This document shows, in pieces, positions 26,917-38,600 of a DNA stretch of 64,000 nt (position 1 is its first letter; each line of letters opens with the position of its first letter). This DNA is from Ascaris suum. Its lineage: Eukaryota > Nematoda > Chromadorea > Rhabditida > Ascarididae. A program made the position numbers and the translations under genes. The notes under the pieces are model-generated. The model did no database searches, was not told where the DNA came from, and worked only from the letters and a program-made list of their open reading frames with translations. The stretch covers positions 6,557,260 through 6,621,259 of the forward strand of contig CM024178.1 of the NCBI GenBank assembly GCA_013433145.1, read 5' to 3'.

Positions 26917-28774
26917 CGTAAGTTGCAGTGTCGTCCTATGCACCGTCTTATGAGCCATTCTTGTACATTTGTAACACTATTCTTAATGAAGAGCTAAATG
27001 CATGAAACGCCTTGACGGTTTAATGACTGGATTAAACTGGCTGTGGCTCTTCATGAATGGATCTTTCATACGGTTGTTGTACGCACCGGTCAAGAATTCT
27101 TCAACCGAGAGTTCCAGATTTCGTTCATTTCATTTCTTCCCCGTACAGGCATGTCGATAATGGGCAATGCAGGCTCGCTTGATGGTTAAAAAAAAGCCAA
27201 AAGACGCGTTCAGCATATGGTTAATTGCATTACCATACCTTGATTGTATGCAGTACTTGCTTCCCGACATAGACCTGTCAGGATTGTGGAGCAAAAAAAG
27301 CGATTCGAAGGCGAGATGCTCCCAAACGGAAAAAAATGCACTTTACAGGGAAGGCGACCACAGGTGATTACAAAGGAGGAAACTTTGAATAATTGAAGCG
27401 CGCAGTTCTACCCGAGCAGTTCGCACGAAAATGTGGAGAAGAACGGAAATAAGGTGAGACTATCAACCAAGAACATTCATTTCGAGGTATAGCATGGGTG
27501 AATAATGTAAGGAAGAAGCATCTGTCACACATGCAAGGTACCCGTCCACCATACACCGACTCGTGTCTACTCCAAGTCGATCAGAGGCCGCGGCAAATGA
27601 GCGACGGTCGCAGTCAGCGTGATGACAACTGTTTTTACAGGTCAGTATCATGCACAAGCAGTTTCTCGCATCTGAAGCTTCCAGGAGTGACAGATTGTTG
27701 GAACAAAATTAGCACATTGGGCAGTGTAATCTATTAATTTAGTCGACTAAAGCCGATCCGAACCTTGTTATAACGGCATAAGCTGGCTGCAGCGCTGAGC
27801 ATTCTGAAAATCAACGGACAGCGTTATTTTGCACAGTGCCGTTAGGTCGTTAAGGACTGCTCCAAGAATCTTATTTCGCACGAGAAGAGCCCTGAGCAAT
27901 AAAAGGTGGCATTAGCGTTAGATGACTTGCAATCCATTTCGGTCTTTCAGAGCACTCGCGTATTGCATCAAGGGAACAGAACTCATCACCCAGAAATCCG
28001 ATCGATTCCCATCGCCTTCACCATATCACAGAGGACTGAGTTTTGGATAGTTATCGTTTTGAATATTATAAAACAGTTCACTGCTTCAGAGGAGTCCTAA
28101 CAGTGCGCTAAAATGAGAGTTGAAGTCATAAATGAGTGTGAGTAGATTCAAGAAATGTTCACGAACACGGCCATTTTAACAGTGTGGACGAAATATTACA
28201 AAGAAAAGGGGTCTTACTGCTGCACGCTGCGGGTATTCTGCGTTTGCGAGACGACATCGACTCAGTGGCTGCAGCGCTCTGCGTTAAACTTAGACATCCA
28301 TCTAGGTGCACTGCGACGGATGGGGTCCGACAAAGGTACTCCGAATAAATAGCTAAATCTGGCTCAATAGGCTGTATTCCTTACATTCTTTTCCTCGTCA
28401 TCTCGTCAAACACGGCTTGCGCACCTCTGATTTCTTTCAGGCTATTAAATGAAGTGGCACCAAACTCACGAGGATTTATAAACGAGAGAGAATCACTTGT
28501 TAAGTGTTCTTAATTGCAGCAACACAAAATTTGCACTACTTACACAGTGTCTTTTCGTCATGATCACTGTCGCGTCTGAGATTTCAGATGCTTACTTCAC
28601 CGTTCCAGACAGACCGACCATCCTGCTGAGAAACGACACTTGTTGTCACTTCGAGTCAGTGACGGGGTTTCGGTAATTCGTCGAGCGATTGCTTTCCTGC
28701 ATCGCTCGCATATGTCAGCGATATCAACATATGTCAATCTCTGTATCGCATCTACTTCGACCGCGCAATTTATA
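26917..28774. other. Spacer of foldback element
   Basis: No long ORF and no recognised transposase motif. Two short similar stretches containing ctgcagcgct occur near 27786 and 28269. It is less A-rich than the flanking sequence. Confidence 0.5.
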
Positions 28775-29200
28775 TCAATTGCGCGTCATATAAGAAATTG
28801 ATCTTATAGAAAAGCTCTTGTTTTTGTCTCAGATTATTAATGATTCTGATAGAGTTTTCAATGCTTTCTGAAATGTGCCTAGGTTCCCAAATCTTGTTCC
28901 TATATACACTTCAGGGCACGGATATATCGGTGACCCTGCAATTTGCTTCAATTGCGCGTCATATAAGAAATTGATCTTATAGAAGAGTTCCTGTTTTTGT
29001 CTCAGATTATTAATGATCCTGAAAGAGTTTTCAATGCTGATTAAAATGTGCTGAAACCCGTTTTTTGAATTTCGCTTCCTCACTGCATATTTCCACATTT
29101 ATTGCGACGTTTTTATCACCGAGTGACCAGTTTCGCGTTCGCTCGCTGAAGACGCGTGCGGTCTCTCTCCGTCTCTTTCGTGCACGCTCTTGTGGCTAAG
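28775..29200 (-). repeat. Right arm of foldback element
   Basis: Reverse complement of the left arm. At its inner edge lies an extra small palindrome, cgcgcaatt-tatatc-aattgcgcg (about 28762-28786), absent from the left side. Confidence 0.9.
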
Positions 29201-29429
29201 TGCGCTGAGCCCATTCAGACATTCTTGGCACACGCAACGTTAGACATTCTTGGTTGAGACGCGTGCGGCGCGCAATTGACACACAGGCAACCCGTTCCCA
29301 AAAAAAGCGGAAGCATATCATACGGCTGTCATCTCATAAAAGTGTGCGGTTGATGCGCTTGATTGGATGGGAATGCGTTTCGCCGGTCAAGAGTAGAGGA
29401 TGTCCGGTTGAGCTGGTCACTCCGCTCAT
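29201..29429 (+). promoter_or_regulatory. Presumed promoter / 5' UTR of the PPP1R37 homologue
   Basis: Sits between the foldback arm and the start codon. It is GC-richer than its surroundings, with a short tandem of agacattcttgg (two copies, 29217-29252) and a TATA-like cataaaag near 29335. An in-frame TGA at 29409-29411 shows the ORF does not extend upstream. Confidence 0.4.
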
Positions 29430-29613
29430 ATGTCTATGAAATTTTTCACTGGTCTGCAGGATTTTTTGGGTCTGTACGACCCAACTGTTGCACCGTCCAC
29501 AACTAATTCGACCACATCACATATCGCCAGCTTATTCGGCACGGCTGCCAACAATCGTCAGACACAACAGCAACAACACCGCAAGCGCTCCCCTTCAGTA
29601 CTCAATAAAGAAG
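29430..29613 (+). CDS. ppp1r37: ppp1r37 exon 1 (candidate start)
   Basis: Encodes MSMKFFTGLQDFLGLYDPTV followed by Ser/Thr/Gln/His-rich sequence ending KRSPSVLNKE. The second ATG at 29436 could also serve. An in-frame TGA lies upstream. Donor G|gtgggt, phase 1. Assigned by strand, position and phase rather than by homology. Confidence 0.6.
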
Positions 29614-32600
29614 GTGGGTGATTCTTATTTTTTTGGCACTACTCACTTCCAATTAACCCCCCAAAGGCAAATTGCTCTATGACGATGTCTTTCAACGTTT
29701 AATAATTTATGCTTATGTGACATTGAATTACTTATGCATTTATAACTGCCTGATCGGTTTGACGTTTATTCAGTGCTGCTGGTCGATCTGTTGCTTCTTT
29801 ATAAGACCAACCGGAAGTAACTTTTGGCCTGTGCACCCCGAGGGTCATCCAGTGGATAGAAGCTCCTCTATCAATCAATTTCGGTGTGAGTGAAATCAGC
29901 CCAGTTGTTTGCTCATCTCTTGTGCGATTAGCCGTTGAGCATGAAGGAAATGCCCCGTTAAGCCTCAGTTTACAAACTTTCCAACAATTGAGAGGGTATC
30001 ACAAATATTAAAACTGAATTCATAATTTTCACGGCTTTTAAAAGTGGTGTCTTGCTAAAAGGAATGGGGGATGGGGGGAGGGGGGTAGGCTGGGGGTAGT
30101 GGGGTAAGAAAGAAAAACTCTTCATTTGGTAATTTTTTCCTTGAGACATTCAATGACATTCGATTGAAGAGCAGCAATTTGTGGTCGTTCTTTGCATCGA
30201 TTTATGAGTTTCTTTGCATGATTAAGAAGAAATGGCACTCATCCATCGAATAACGTTGACGAAAGGGTAAAATGGCTTGCGATCGTCTTTATTGATTAGC
30301 TTATTATCAAATCTGAATTCGTTGTTGAATTTTCCACCTGCCGCTATCTGCTTGCTGTTTGCTCGATTAAAATCACAATCGAGTGAGATGTCTTGATTTA
30401 ACGCCTATCTAAGCAATATTCCTATTTAATGTAATGTTATAATTTTTTCATTCTTCGAGGTTCACACATTCAAAATGAAGAGTAGTGATATTTGAGCCAA
30501 CATATGACAGTTTATGATGTTTAAAGGGTGATGTATATTCGAAGGGGGCTCTAGTGGAGGTTTTAAAATCTCAGTATTGGAGTCAGGCCTCTCTTTATTG
30601 AAGTCCATCGCGTTTGATTGTCTTTTATTAAAATTATTATATGCAATACTTAATTATATCAGGTGGAATGATGCTTCAATAGATTTGTTGAGTATTGATA
30701 GCAAGCTATTGATCAAGACCTATCTAGCAAGATTGTGATGTGAGACATTCTATGGTATAGGTAGCCCTTGATTGATTAGAAATTTAGTTGCCAATGGGAC
30801 AGCCATTTTGCATTGTTTAATTCATATCAGTTTAATAGGCCTGCAAATGAGCAAAAACTCATTCAAATAATGCTCTTTTTTTTCGTCAATGTTTCCTTAT
30901 ATGCCAATCCTAAGGAGTTTAGTGCGCAAATTTATGTGCATTATTCATTAGCTTCATCTTGCTGATCAAAAATTTGCTGTTTATAATCATCGTCGTTGTA
31001 TGATCTTCTAAAGTCATTATTGCTTCCTTTGATCCTCCTTACATAAACTTTTGAGAGCTCAAGAAAATTTTCCATTTGTTTCAGAAATCACTAATATTAC
31101 CAGAAAATATCCGAAGTGATTTGAATAACAGGTTGTTTGCATAAGAAAAAGCATATGAAACGCAATTTCGATGCCTTATTGGAAAGCAGTGCGATCATTT
31201 CCCTTATCCGCTTGGTAGCACCAGCCGCATGTTGCAGCATTTCTGTCATTTGTTCGCAATTTTTATGAGCGTTTGCAGATTTATATTTTATAATCTTTGT
31301 CGTTATTTCGATCGTCAATTATTTCAAAGAAAGAAGCCAGAGCTGTAAGGTTTTGTGTGCAATGTATAGGCCATATGAGCATCCAATATACCAGCAGTCT
31401 CTGAATTGTTTCATCAGTTTTGAAAAGAGTATTAATAAAGAAGAGTACCGAAAAAATTTTGCACGGACTTGGCAGTCAGTTGGATTTTCGGTTTTACGAA
31501 CGGTTGGATCAATTACGGTGTTAATTCATTATTTGATGCGCTTTATTATTTTTTCGTCTTTCGTGAAACCTACTAGTCAAGTAAGCGGAATTGGCTATAA
31601 TATTCAGAAACACACATCTCAGCGTCCCTTTTGGTAAGCTTCTCAGTTGGTTGTACTCTTGAATTTGGTTACAAAAAGAGTTTTTGGCGGAGGTAGGAAT
31701 TCGAAAACCGGCAATTCGCCGGAAGCCTTCAGCGACTAGGCCCATTGACTAGCCTAGGATCTTTGTTCGTTTTTCCAGGTATTCTTTTTATCATGTATTG
31801 TTCTACCTGCAATTTAAAAGAAAAATTCATTTCACTTCACCTTTTCACAATCGAATTTTGAGTGATACATAAATTCTGATTTGCTATCATTTAGCGGTCA
31901 GACGTCTTTATCGCCACTCCTTCTGTTAGTTTAAAAATTGTTTGTTTTATTGATGTTAGAAAATCGTTCATCAGTGATCTCCTTACATTCATCTATGCTG
32001 ATGGTGAAAGAATTGGAATTTTCTGTTGATTTTCTCGCGAATTTCAGTTTGGCTTTCACAAGTCACATCTACAAATTTTTCACCAACTCGGGTCATGAAA
32101 AAAGACTCGTCTAGAAGCGCCACGCTGAGGTTAAAAATGAAAATGACCGTTATTATGATGGTTCGTAATATCATTCCTTGTCCTTAAATTCTTCGTCTAC
32201 TTTTTTTCGTTTATCAAGGTGAACGATCTGTAAAAAGTGCACTGTTATTTCTTTCATAGGCTTTATGTCATGTTTAAATTTGCACTGATTCATTATTTTG
32301 TTCCTGCATTGCTTTCCTTATTGCCAGGATTTCCACTGCGTTTTCAATTCCCAGAATCTCTTTTCCATTGCTTCCGATTATGAAAACCGTCAACTGTAAG
32401 GGGAAATGAGAGTATAACTGGGATATTGCAGTATGACAGATCGGATCGTTGTGGTATTTTTGTGTTTGGAGGTGATCAGATAAGTTTGTTGATTTGGTGA
32501 GATGAAATGTTTCCTTAAAGTGGAGATGTGCAAATGCAGTGTTTCGGGATGGAAGTTCAGTGTTGTTTTTTAGGCTCGTTCTGTGATATTCCTCGCCTAT

Positions 32601-35600
32601 TCTATTCTATGATTTCATTGATTCTTTCATCAAACGTTTCTACTTTCGTAGCAATCTTTAAAAGAAATAAGACTTTTCGATGATACTTTATGGTGTTATG
32701 GAATATTCTCTTGCGGGTTTTTCTCCGTTTTTTTTTGTGTGTGATCTTTCTTTGATTTTCTTGTCCAGTATATTTTTTTGCTTTCCCTTTTTTAAAATAA
32801 TATCCAAATGGTATAATAATTTATATATTGTGAGCAAAGTCATGGATGTGGTCATTCGGGGTTTGCTTTACAGTCATTTCGTTGGAAACGAATTATTCAG
32901 CCCTAGCCAGTTTGATTTCATGAAATGAAAATCAATAGTTTCTGAACTGGCATGGTCATAGGACAATATAACATGGTCATATTGTTCTATGACCTAACAC
33001 GTGGCAAATTAGATAATAATAACGAAAAATGTCGGTTTTCGCATATAGGTTTGAAGCATGAATGGCCGTCCCAGATTTCTAGGGCTTTGATTCCTCCCGT
33101 CAATTTCGTTCTATATGTGGGAGTGTTCGTTGACGAATTCTTGCACTGGAAAACTTACTGTGAGTCGCGTGTAAGGTGTTAACTGGGGCTACAAAGTGGC
33201 TAATAGTCTTCTGTGAGCAAGTCGGTTCAGTAACTCTGATCGTGATAAGCAAGCTTTCACTGCTTAGTGTCGTCAACTCCTTGAATTTAATTGTGCACTT
33301 TTCGAAATTGGCAACAAAGATCTTGGAAAGTACGCAAATGCGGTTTCATGCGAGTAGCCTTTCGAGAAGTTTTCTGCGTCCACCAAGTCCGAACTTTGAA
33401 ACTCGTCAGTGCACTTGTTGCCTAAAATCGCTTGAGTATCGCCACCTCGAGTTAAATATTTTATTGTGTTTTAGAATTGCTGACGATTTTTCTAATGCCG
33501 AATGTTTTAATATCCTCATATTGCAGTCAGGTAGTTTTTCGTGCCTTTATAACTTTGAATTGCTTTTGCGAGTCTAAATCTTTAATTTTTTTACAAGTCT
33601 AAATAAGTCAATTTACAATTCCATTTCTATTCTTATCATCAGAGTATGAAACAAATTCCCTATTGAAATCATCCCAGCACCTATCGATTTTGCACCTGAA
33701 ACATTTTGACCTTGGAAAAATCCAAGAGTCTCTTTTGGATTGACACCGGTTTTTGGTCGTTTTAATTGCTTGCATTGCTTTTTCCTCCGTTTACCTTGTA
33801 CTTTGAGTGTACTTTATTCTATTTGTGAAGCAAAGGTTTCAAGTGTTTTATGGATGACAATAGTTTACTGCCGGAAGTTCCAGTACTCTGCAATAAGCAT
33901 CCCGATTTCATCGATGTTAGTGCTGTCTGAGATGTCAGCATTCTTCATAACCGCAGTAACAACGTTGCACTCAAATCAAACAAAACATTCACCGTTGTTT
34001 CTAAAACGTATCTCAAAAGCAGTCGTATGGTCGCTTGGCGTAATTTTCCTTCGTTATCGGCATTGTTCCTATCTCTTCATTTCTTGGTAGTATGGTCACA
34101 TCTTTGTTGAAGGAATCACCCCCGTTTCGCCTCTCCTCTCTCAGCCCTCAATAAAAGTCTATCGCACAATTAGTTTCACCTCATCTATTTGAAGTTTTTC
34201 AAGACAGTTGTAAGAGATTCGGTAATAGATTGGTTTTTTTTTTCGTTTTATCCGAAACAGTCTTCTAAGCCCTGCAGAGTTCCGCTTCGTCCTTGATCGC
34301 TCCATAGGTCACACATTTTTTCTTGTTTAGGCGACTCGGTGTCTGCGTTGAACATGAGAGTTCGCACTGAATTGTAAGCGCACAAAGATCACTTATGCGA
34401 ACTCTTGCGAAAAAGTGCTCTTAGAAGTGGAAAAAGTATGGCGTCGCCGACTCTACGAAGGTGGGTGAGAGCGTGAGACATTAACGCATTCGCCATTTAG
34501 TGGAAATTATGGCAGTTAGATGTTTTCACTAAAAAACATCATGTAATTCAGAGCAATGTCCGGTTTGAATATTTTCTCTTCATTGCGATTTGGAATGCTC
34601 CACTCGTGTATAGTTTCGTGATTTGGTTTCTGAAGCCAAAATGATGGGAAATGCCCAAAAGTGGTTCATCTCTAACGCTTTTTTTTTTTGCGAAACTTGC
34701 CATGGAGCAGATTACACTTCGAGGTTAAAAAACCTCGACGTTGAATCGTTGGATTATTACCCATTCACGTTTGACTTAATTTTTTCCTTTGATTTTACGG
34801 ATGTCTTTTCCGCCATTCCACACATAGAAATATGTCAGTTTGCATCGCAACAATTTCATCTCGTCGTAAAATATTAGAAATATAAAGATTGTTTTGCACA
34901 ATTGCAAGTTTCTTTTTAGATTAGTGCAGATATCGTTAGCGCACTCACTCTTTAATCTTTGGTATTATTGTTGAGTCATTTCGATCTGCACACCCAATTG
35001 TTGGTCATATCTATTGAGGGTCTCTTTAATCAGTCTTTTGCATGGCGAACGTTTTGCTTCTCGTGTTCGCATTTTTTTAATGTGTTTTTCCACTTTGTAT
35101 TTGAAATAAATTTTGAGAATAATAGAATAAATTGATATAAGCGGAAATACTCGAATATGTCACTGATAAAAGATCGAAGAGAAGAGTTATGTATTGGGGT
35201 AATTTCTGTTTAATTGAATTGCCGAAAGGGCAATAGAGGTGCAATAGATCATCGTTTTGTATAGAGCTACAAAAGGGTCTACTTTGCGTATATTTTATCG
35301 TAGTTTTCCAATTAGGAGCCAAGTAGGAGGGGTAATGCTGCGTTGACTGCTCGTTCATCTTGATGTCTCCGATGCAACAACCGTCAAGTGGGGATCTCGG
35401 TCATGGTGAGGTTAATATTATATAGATAGAATTAATATCAGGTGTGTGCAAAACGTGCATCGCTGATTGATGCCGTGCACATCGTCGCATGAGTTCATTC
35501 GTGTAGTTGATTTCGTTGACCAGGCCCTATGTGGAGCTTTTTGTGTGGAGCATGCATAGTGTGGTTTAATGATGCTGAGTGACCCTTGTCTGACATCGCC

Positions 35601-38600
35601 GACTCGTAATTGTACACTACATTGTGGATGCGTTCTATACAGAACGTTTCAAGCGCCATTATAGCTCGGGACTTGCCTAATACTAGGCTCGTTTTTTGGA
35701 CTCTTCGTTAATACCAATTGAATTCATAATTTTTAGAGATTTCACTTTTGCAGTACTCGACTTCTTTTAAACTTAATGTTATTGGCGTGTCCAGAGGGGC
35801 ATGGAGATGCGTACTTCTTCTTTAACGCCGTTTTTTATTTCAAAGTTTTTCCTCAAAAAATAGTCCGACGGTGATGGTCAAGACATTTTAGTATTTTTAT
35901 GGCTGCATATAGGTAACGTCTGCCTCGCGAGATCTTTTAAGAAGTATTGAAAGACACTCTTTGTGATAGTAATATGAAGCCACGATTAGCACAGCAAAAG
36001 GCTAGTATTTTTGCCTTTGAATAGACGGGAAACTTGTTTAATCCGTGGGCAATCGTTGGGAATTTCCACCCTTCTTATATGCATTCAGGTGCTAAATTCC
36101 TTGGTTCAATATATCGAGCAGTGCTTTTGGTGAAAGTGATGTCCGTTTTAAGGAGATGCGTTTAGACTGTGACACCACATATGAATGTATTGTACTAGTT
36201 AAGTTCATTCGGCGAGATTATTGTGCAGATAATTGTTTAACTTTTTCTTTTATAAATCACCTCAGGCATATGCCATATTGCAGATGCAGACAAATTTGTA
36301 ACGTAATGAAGGTAAATATTTTCGCTGTATCATGTAATCTGAAACGAAGGTAGCCAGTAGCAGTGAGGTTTGCCGTCTCGAAAACAAGAAGCGAAACGTG
36401 CTTTCATTTGGGGTTATATATCGCTGTATTATATTCTTCGAGTTATTTTAAACGTCAACAACAAGAATGAAAAGGTATTGAACGAAAGGTGTGACCATTT
36501 CAAATTTTCATTGTCTTATCATTTTTTACCTCATCTTCCAGGCAAAATCCTTTGCATACCTGTGTACCTGGATGTTACACTTGTTTAGCATAGATCATGT
36601 TACGTTCTACTGAGTGGAATAAGGATTGATGCACTTGCATTACGTAAGTGCATCTTTATTGTGCAGATGCTTTATTTCGAATGCAAACGCTGGCAGAGTG
36701 AACGAAGTGCACAGCTGTTCACTATTGTCAATATGCAATAGGCACGAATTTGAGTTGAAGGTGTGCTTACACATCACGTTCTATTCCTTTATCTTTTCGT
36801 TGTTTGCGAGTACTGCTAGCGTGATCCTTGACCTTAGTGAGACGGCAATGCAATCCTTAGCCTTTTTTGACTTCAACATCCATCCTTGTGTTTGCCTTAA
36901 CATTCTGCTTTGCTATGAAGAACCAACAATGTTAGACTTGACGGTGTTGCAGATCAAATATACCTGGTAGAGAACACCACCATCTGCAGACTTTGTTGAA
37001 CCCTAACGTCATCAGAGATTTTCCTCCACATAGCGGTTGATGATTTTTTTTAAAGCTATTAAAATATATGATTTCAGCATGTCGTTCATCGATACGGGAA
37101 AAAGTTGCTAAGCGCCTAATTGTAATAATGCTGCTAGCGGCAGTACTTCCCCCTTTCATTCTATTTGACAGCATACTGTGGTTTAAATGAAATGAGGATG
37201 TTTAGCCATATTTCCCCGTTGTATGCAGTCTTATTTCATTGAATACATTCCGTTCGATGGTGATGAACCTGTTCGCTTGATTTTGATAATTTTTGGTTAA
37301 TCATTTCGCGAATCACCATCGAACTGCATATTTGGCAGCTTGACACTGTGCACCAATTTGAATAATCGGTCGTGTTGATTGGAACGAGCATAGTGGCTAG
37401 CGATGAGAGATAAGTATAAAGTTTTCAACATTGCAAACAACCTATCCAACATATTTTGCAACTTATTTTAGCCTCTTTTGCAGTTTTTATCCGATTTGAC
37501 ATTGTTTTCGATTAACGTGAATATTGGAAACTATGCGGTGGAATGTTTTATTTCGTATCGAGTGCACACCTATTTATACAGTGATTGACAGAAAGATAGA
37601 GGTGATGTGTCGAGGCGATCGGTCTTCGGGCATTGCTTGTTTACGCAGCCACAAATGCTAACTGATCAGTGCAGCTTATCTTTGTGCTGTTGAGATTGGT
37701 TTGCTTTAACCGCGTTGTGTATTTCTTCTTTCTTATGCATTTAAACTTTCTCGTTGAAACACTCCTATCCTTATCGTCTTTTTTTTGCTGGATCTTTTGT
37801 TGATGATAAGCACGAGGTGATAACGTACTTAGTATGAGCGCTATCATGCACTTTAAAGGTAAAGGCGTTACCTTTTGCACCTATGTGAGTCAGTAAGTTT
37901 AACAAAGGAGTTGATGCAAAAGAGCGTACATTGCGTGATGTATCGATGAGCAGCTGGCGTTGACGTTGTACTCTTGTAGCATATTGATATAGGCAGGATG
38001 CATTGAAAGGTTTAATGTGCTAGTGATATTTGATCAAAAGCAATAAACCGATTTCGTATACATAACAATAAAAACTGATGTTTCCATTGAATGATGTCAC
38101 CAGCTGTTGCGGGACTAATTTATGCACCAATAAATCGATATTTTTCTCTGTATTGAAGAAAAGTGGGAATTATTTGTTTAGAGAATTTTTTTCCGCTTCC
38201 TTTCTCGGATGAACGAAAGATGAAGGAGGATTCTTGTCAACTTTCAGATGACCATAGATTTATTTTCGTATAATTCCCTTTTTTTGGGTTTTCCAGTTTT
38301 TTCAGAGTGTGATTGCTATGGTTCATTTAATGTGATCGTTTTCAAGTGTTATTTAATCCTTTATGATGGACATATATTTCCAGTCGATCAAGACCTTGCA
38401 GTGTTTCGTTACAGGTTTCATAAAACTTCATTTTAATTAAGCAGTGTTTCGGCTCGGTTGGCCATTGTCAGGTAATCCTGAATGAATAAATAATATAAGA
38501 CATAAAAGTACCTCGGCTACAACATTGCAGGAGAGTGCAAAATAAAGGAGGTATTTGTCGTGCAGTCTTGAATGGTTGTTGCAAGATGCGACCATTGCTT

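Larger units (their letters stand above)
26484..29200. mobile_element. Foldback element with ~430-bp inverted repeats
   Basis: A left arm (26484-26916) recurs as its reverse complement at 28775-29200 around a spacer of 1.86 kb. The arms are so similar that both encode the same accidental peptide, starting MWKYAVRKRNSKNGFQHILI, in opposite directions. I see no transposase, reverse transcriptase or obvious target-site duplication. The form suits a non-autonomous foldback DNA transposon; alternatives are a local inverted duplication or an assembly palindrome. The right arm ends about 230 bp before the PPP1R37 start codon. Confidence 0.8.

Noticed and set aside
33176..33577. 133-codon plus ORF in intron 2
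   Set aside because: No homology, composition typical of the surrounding T-rich intron.
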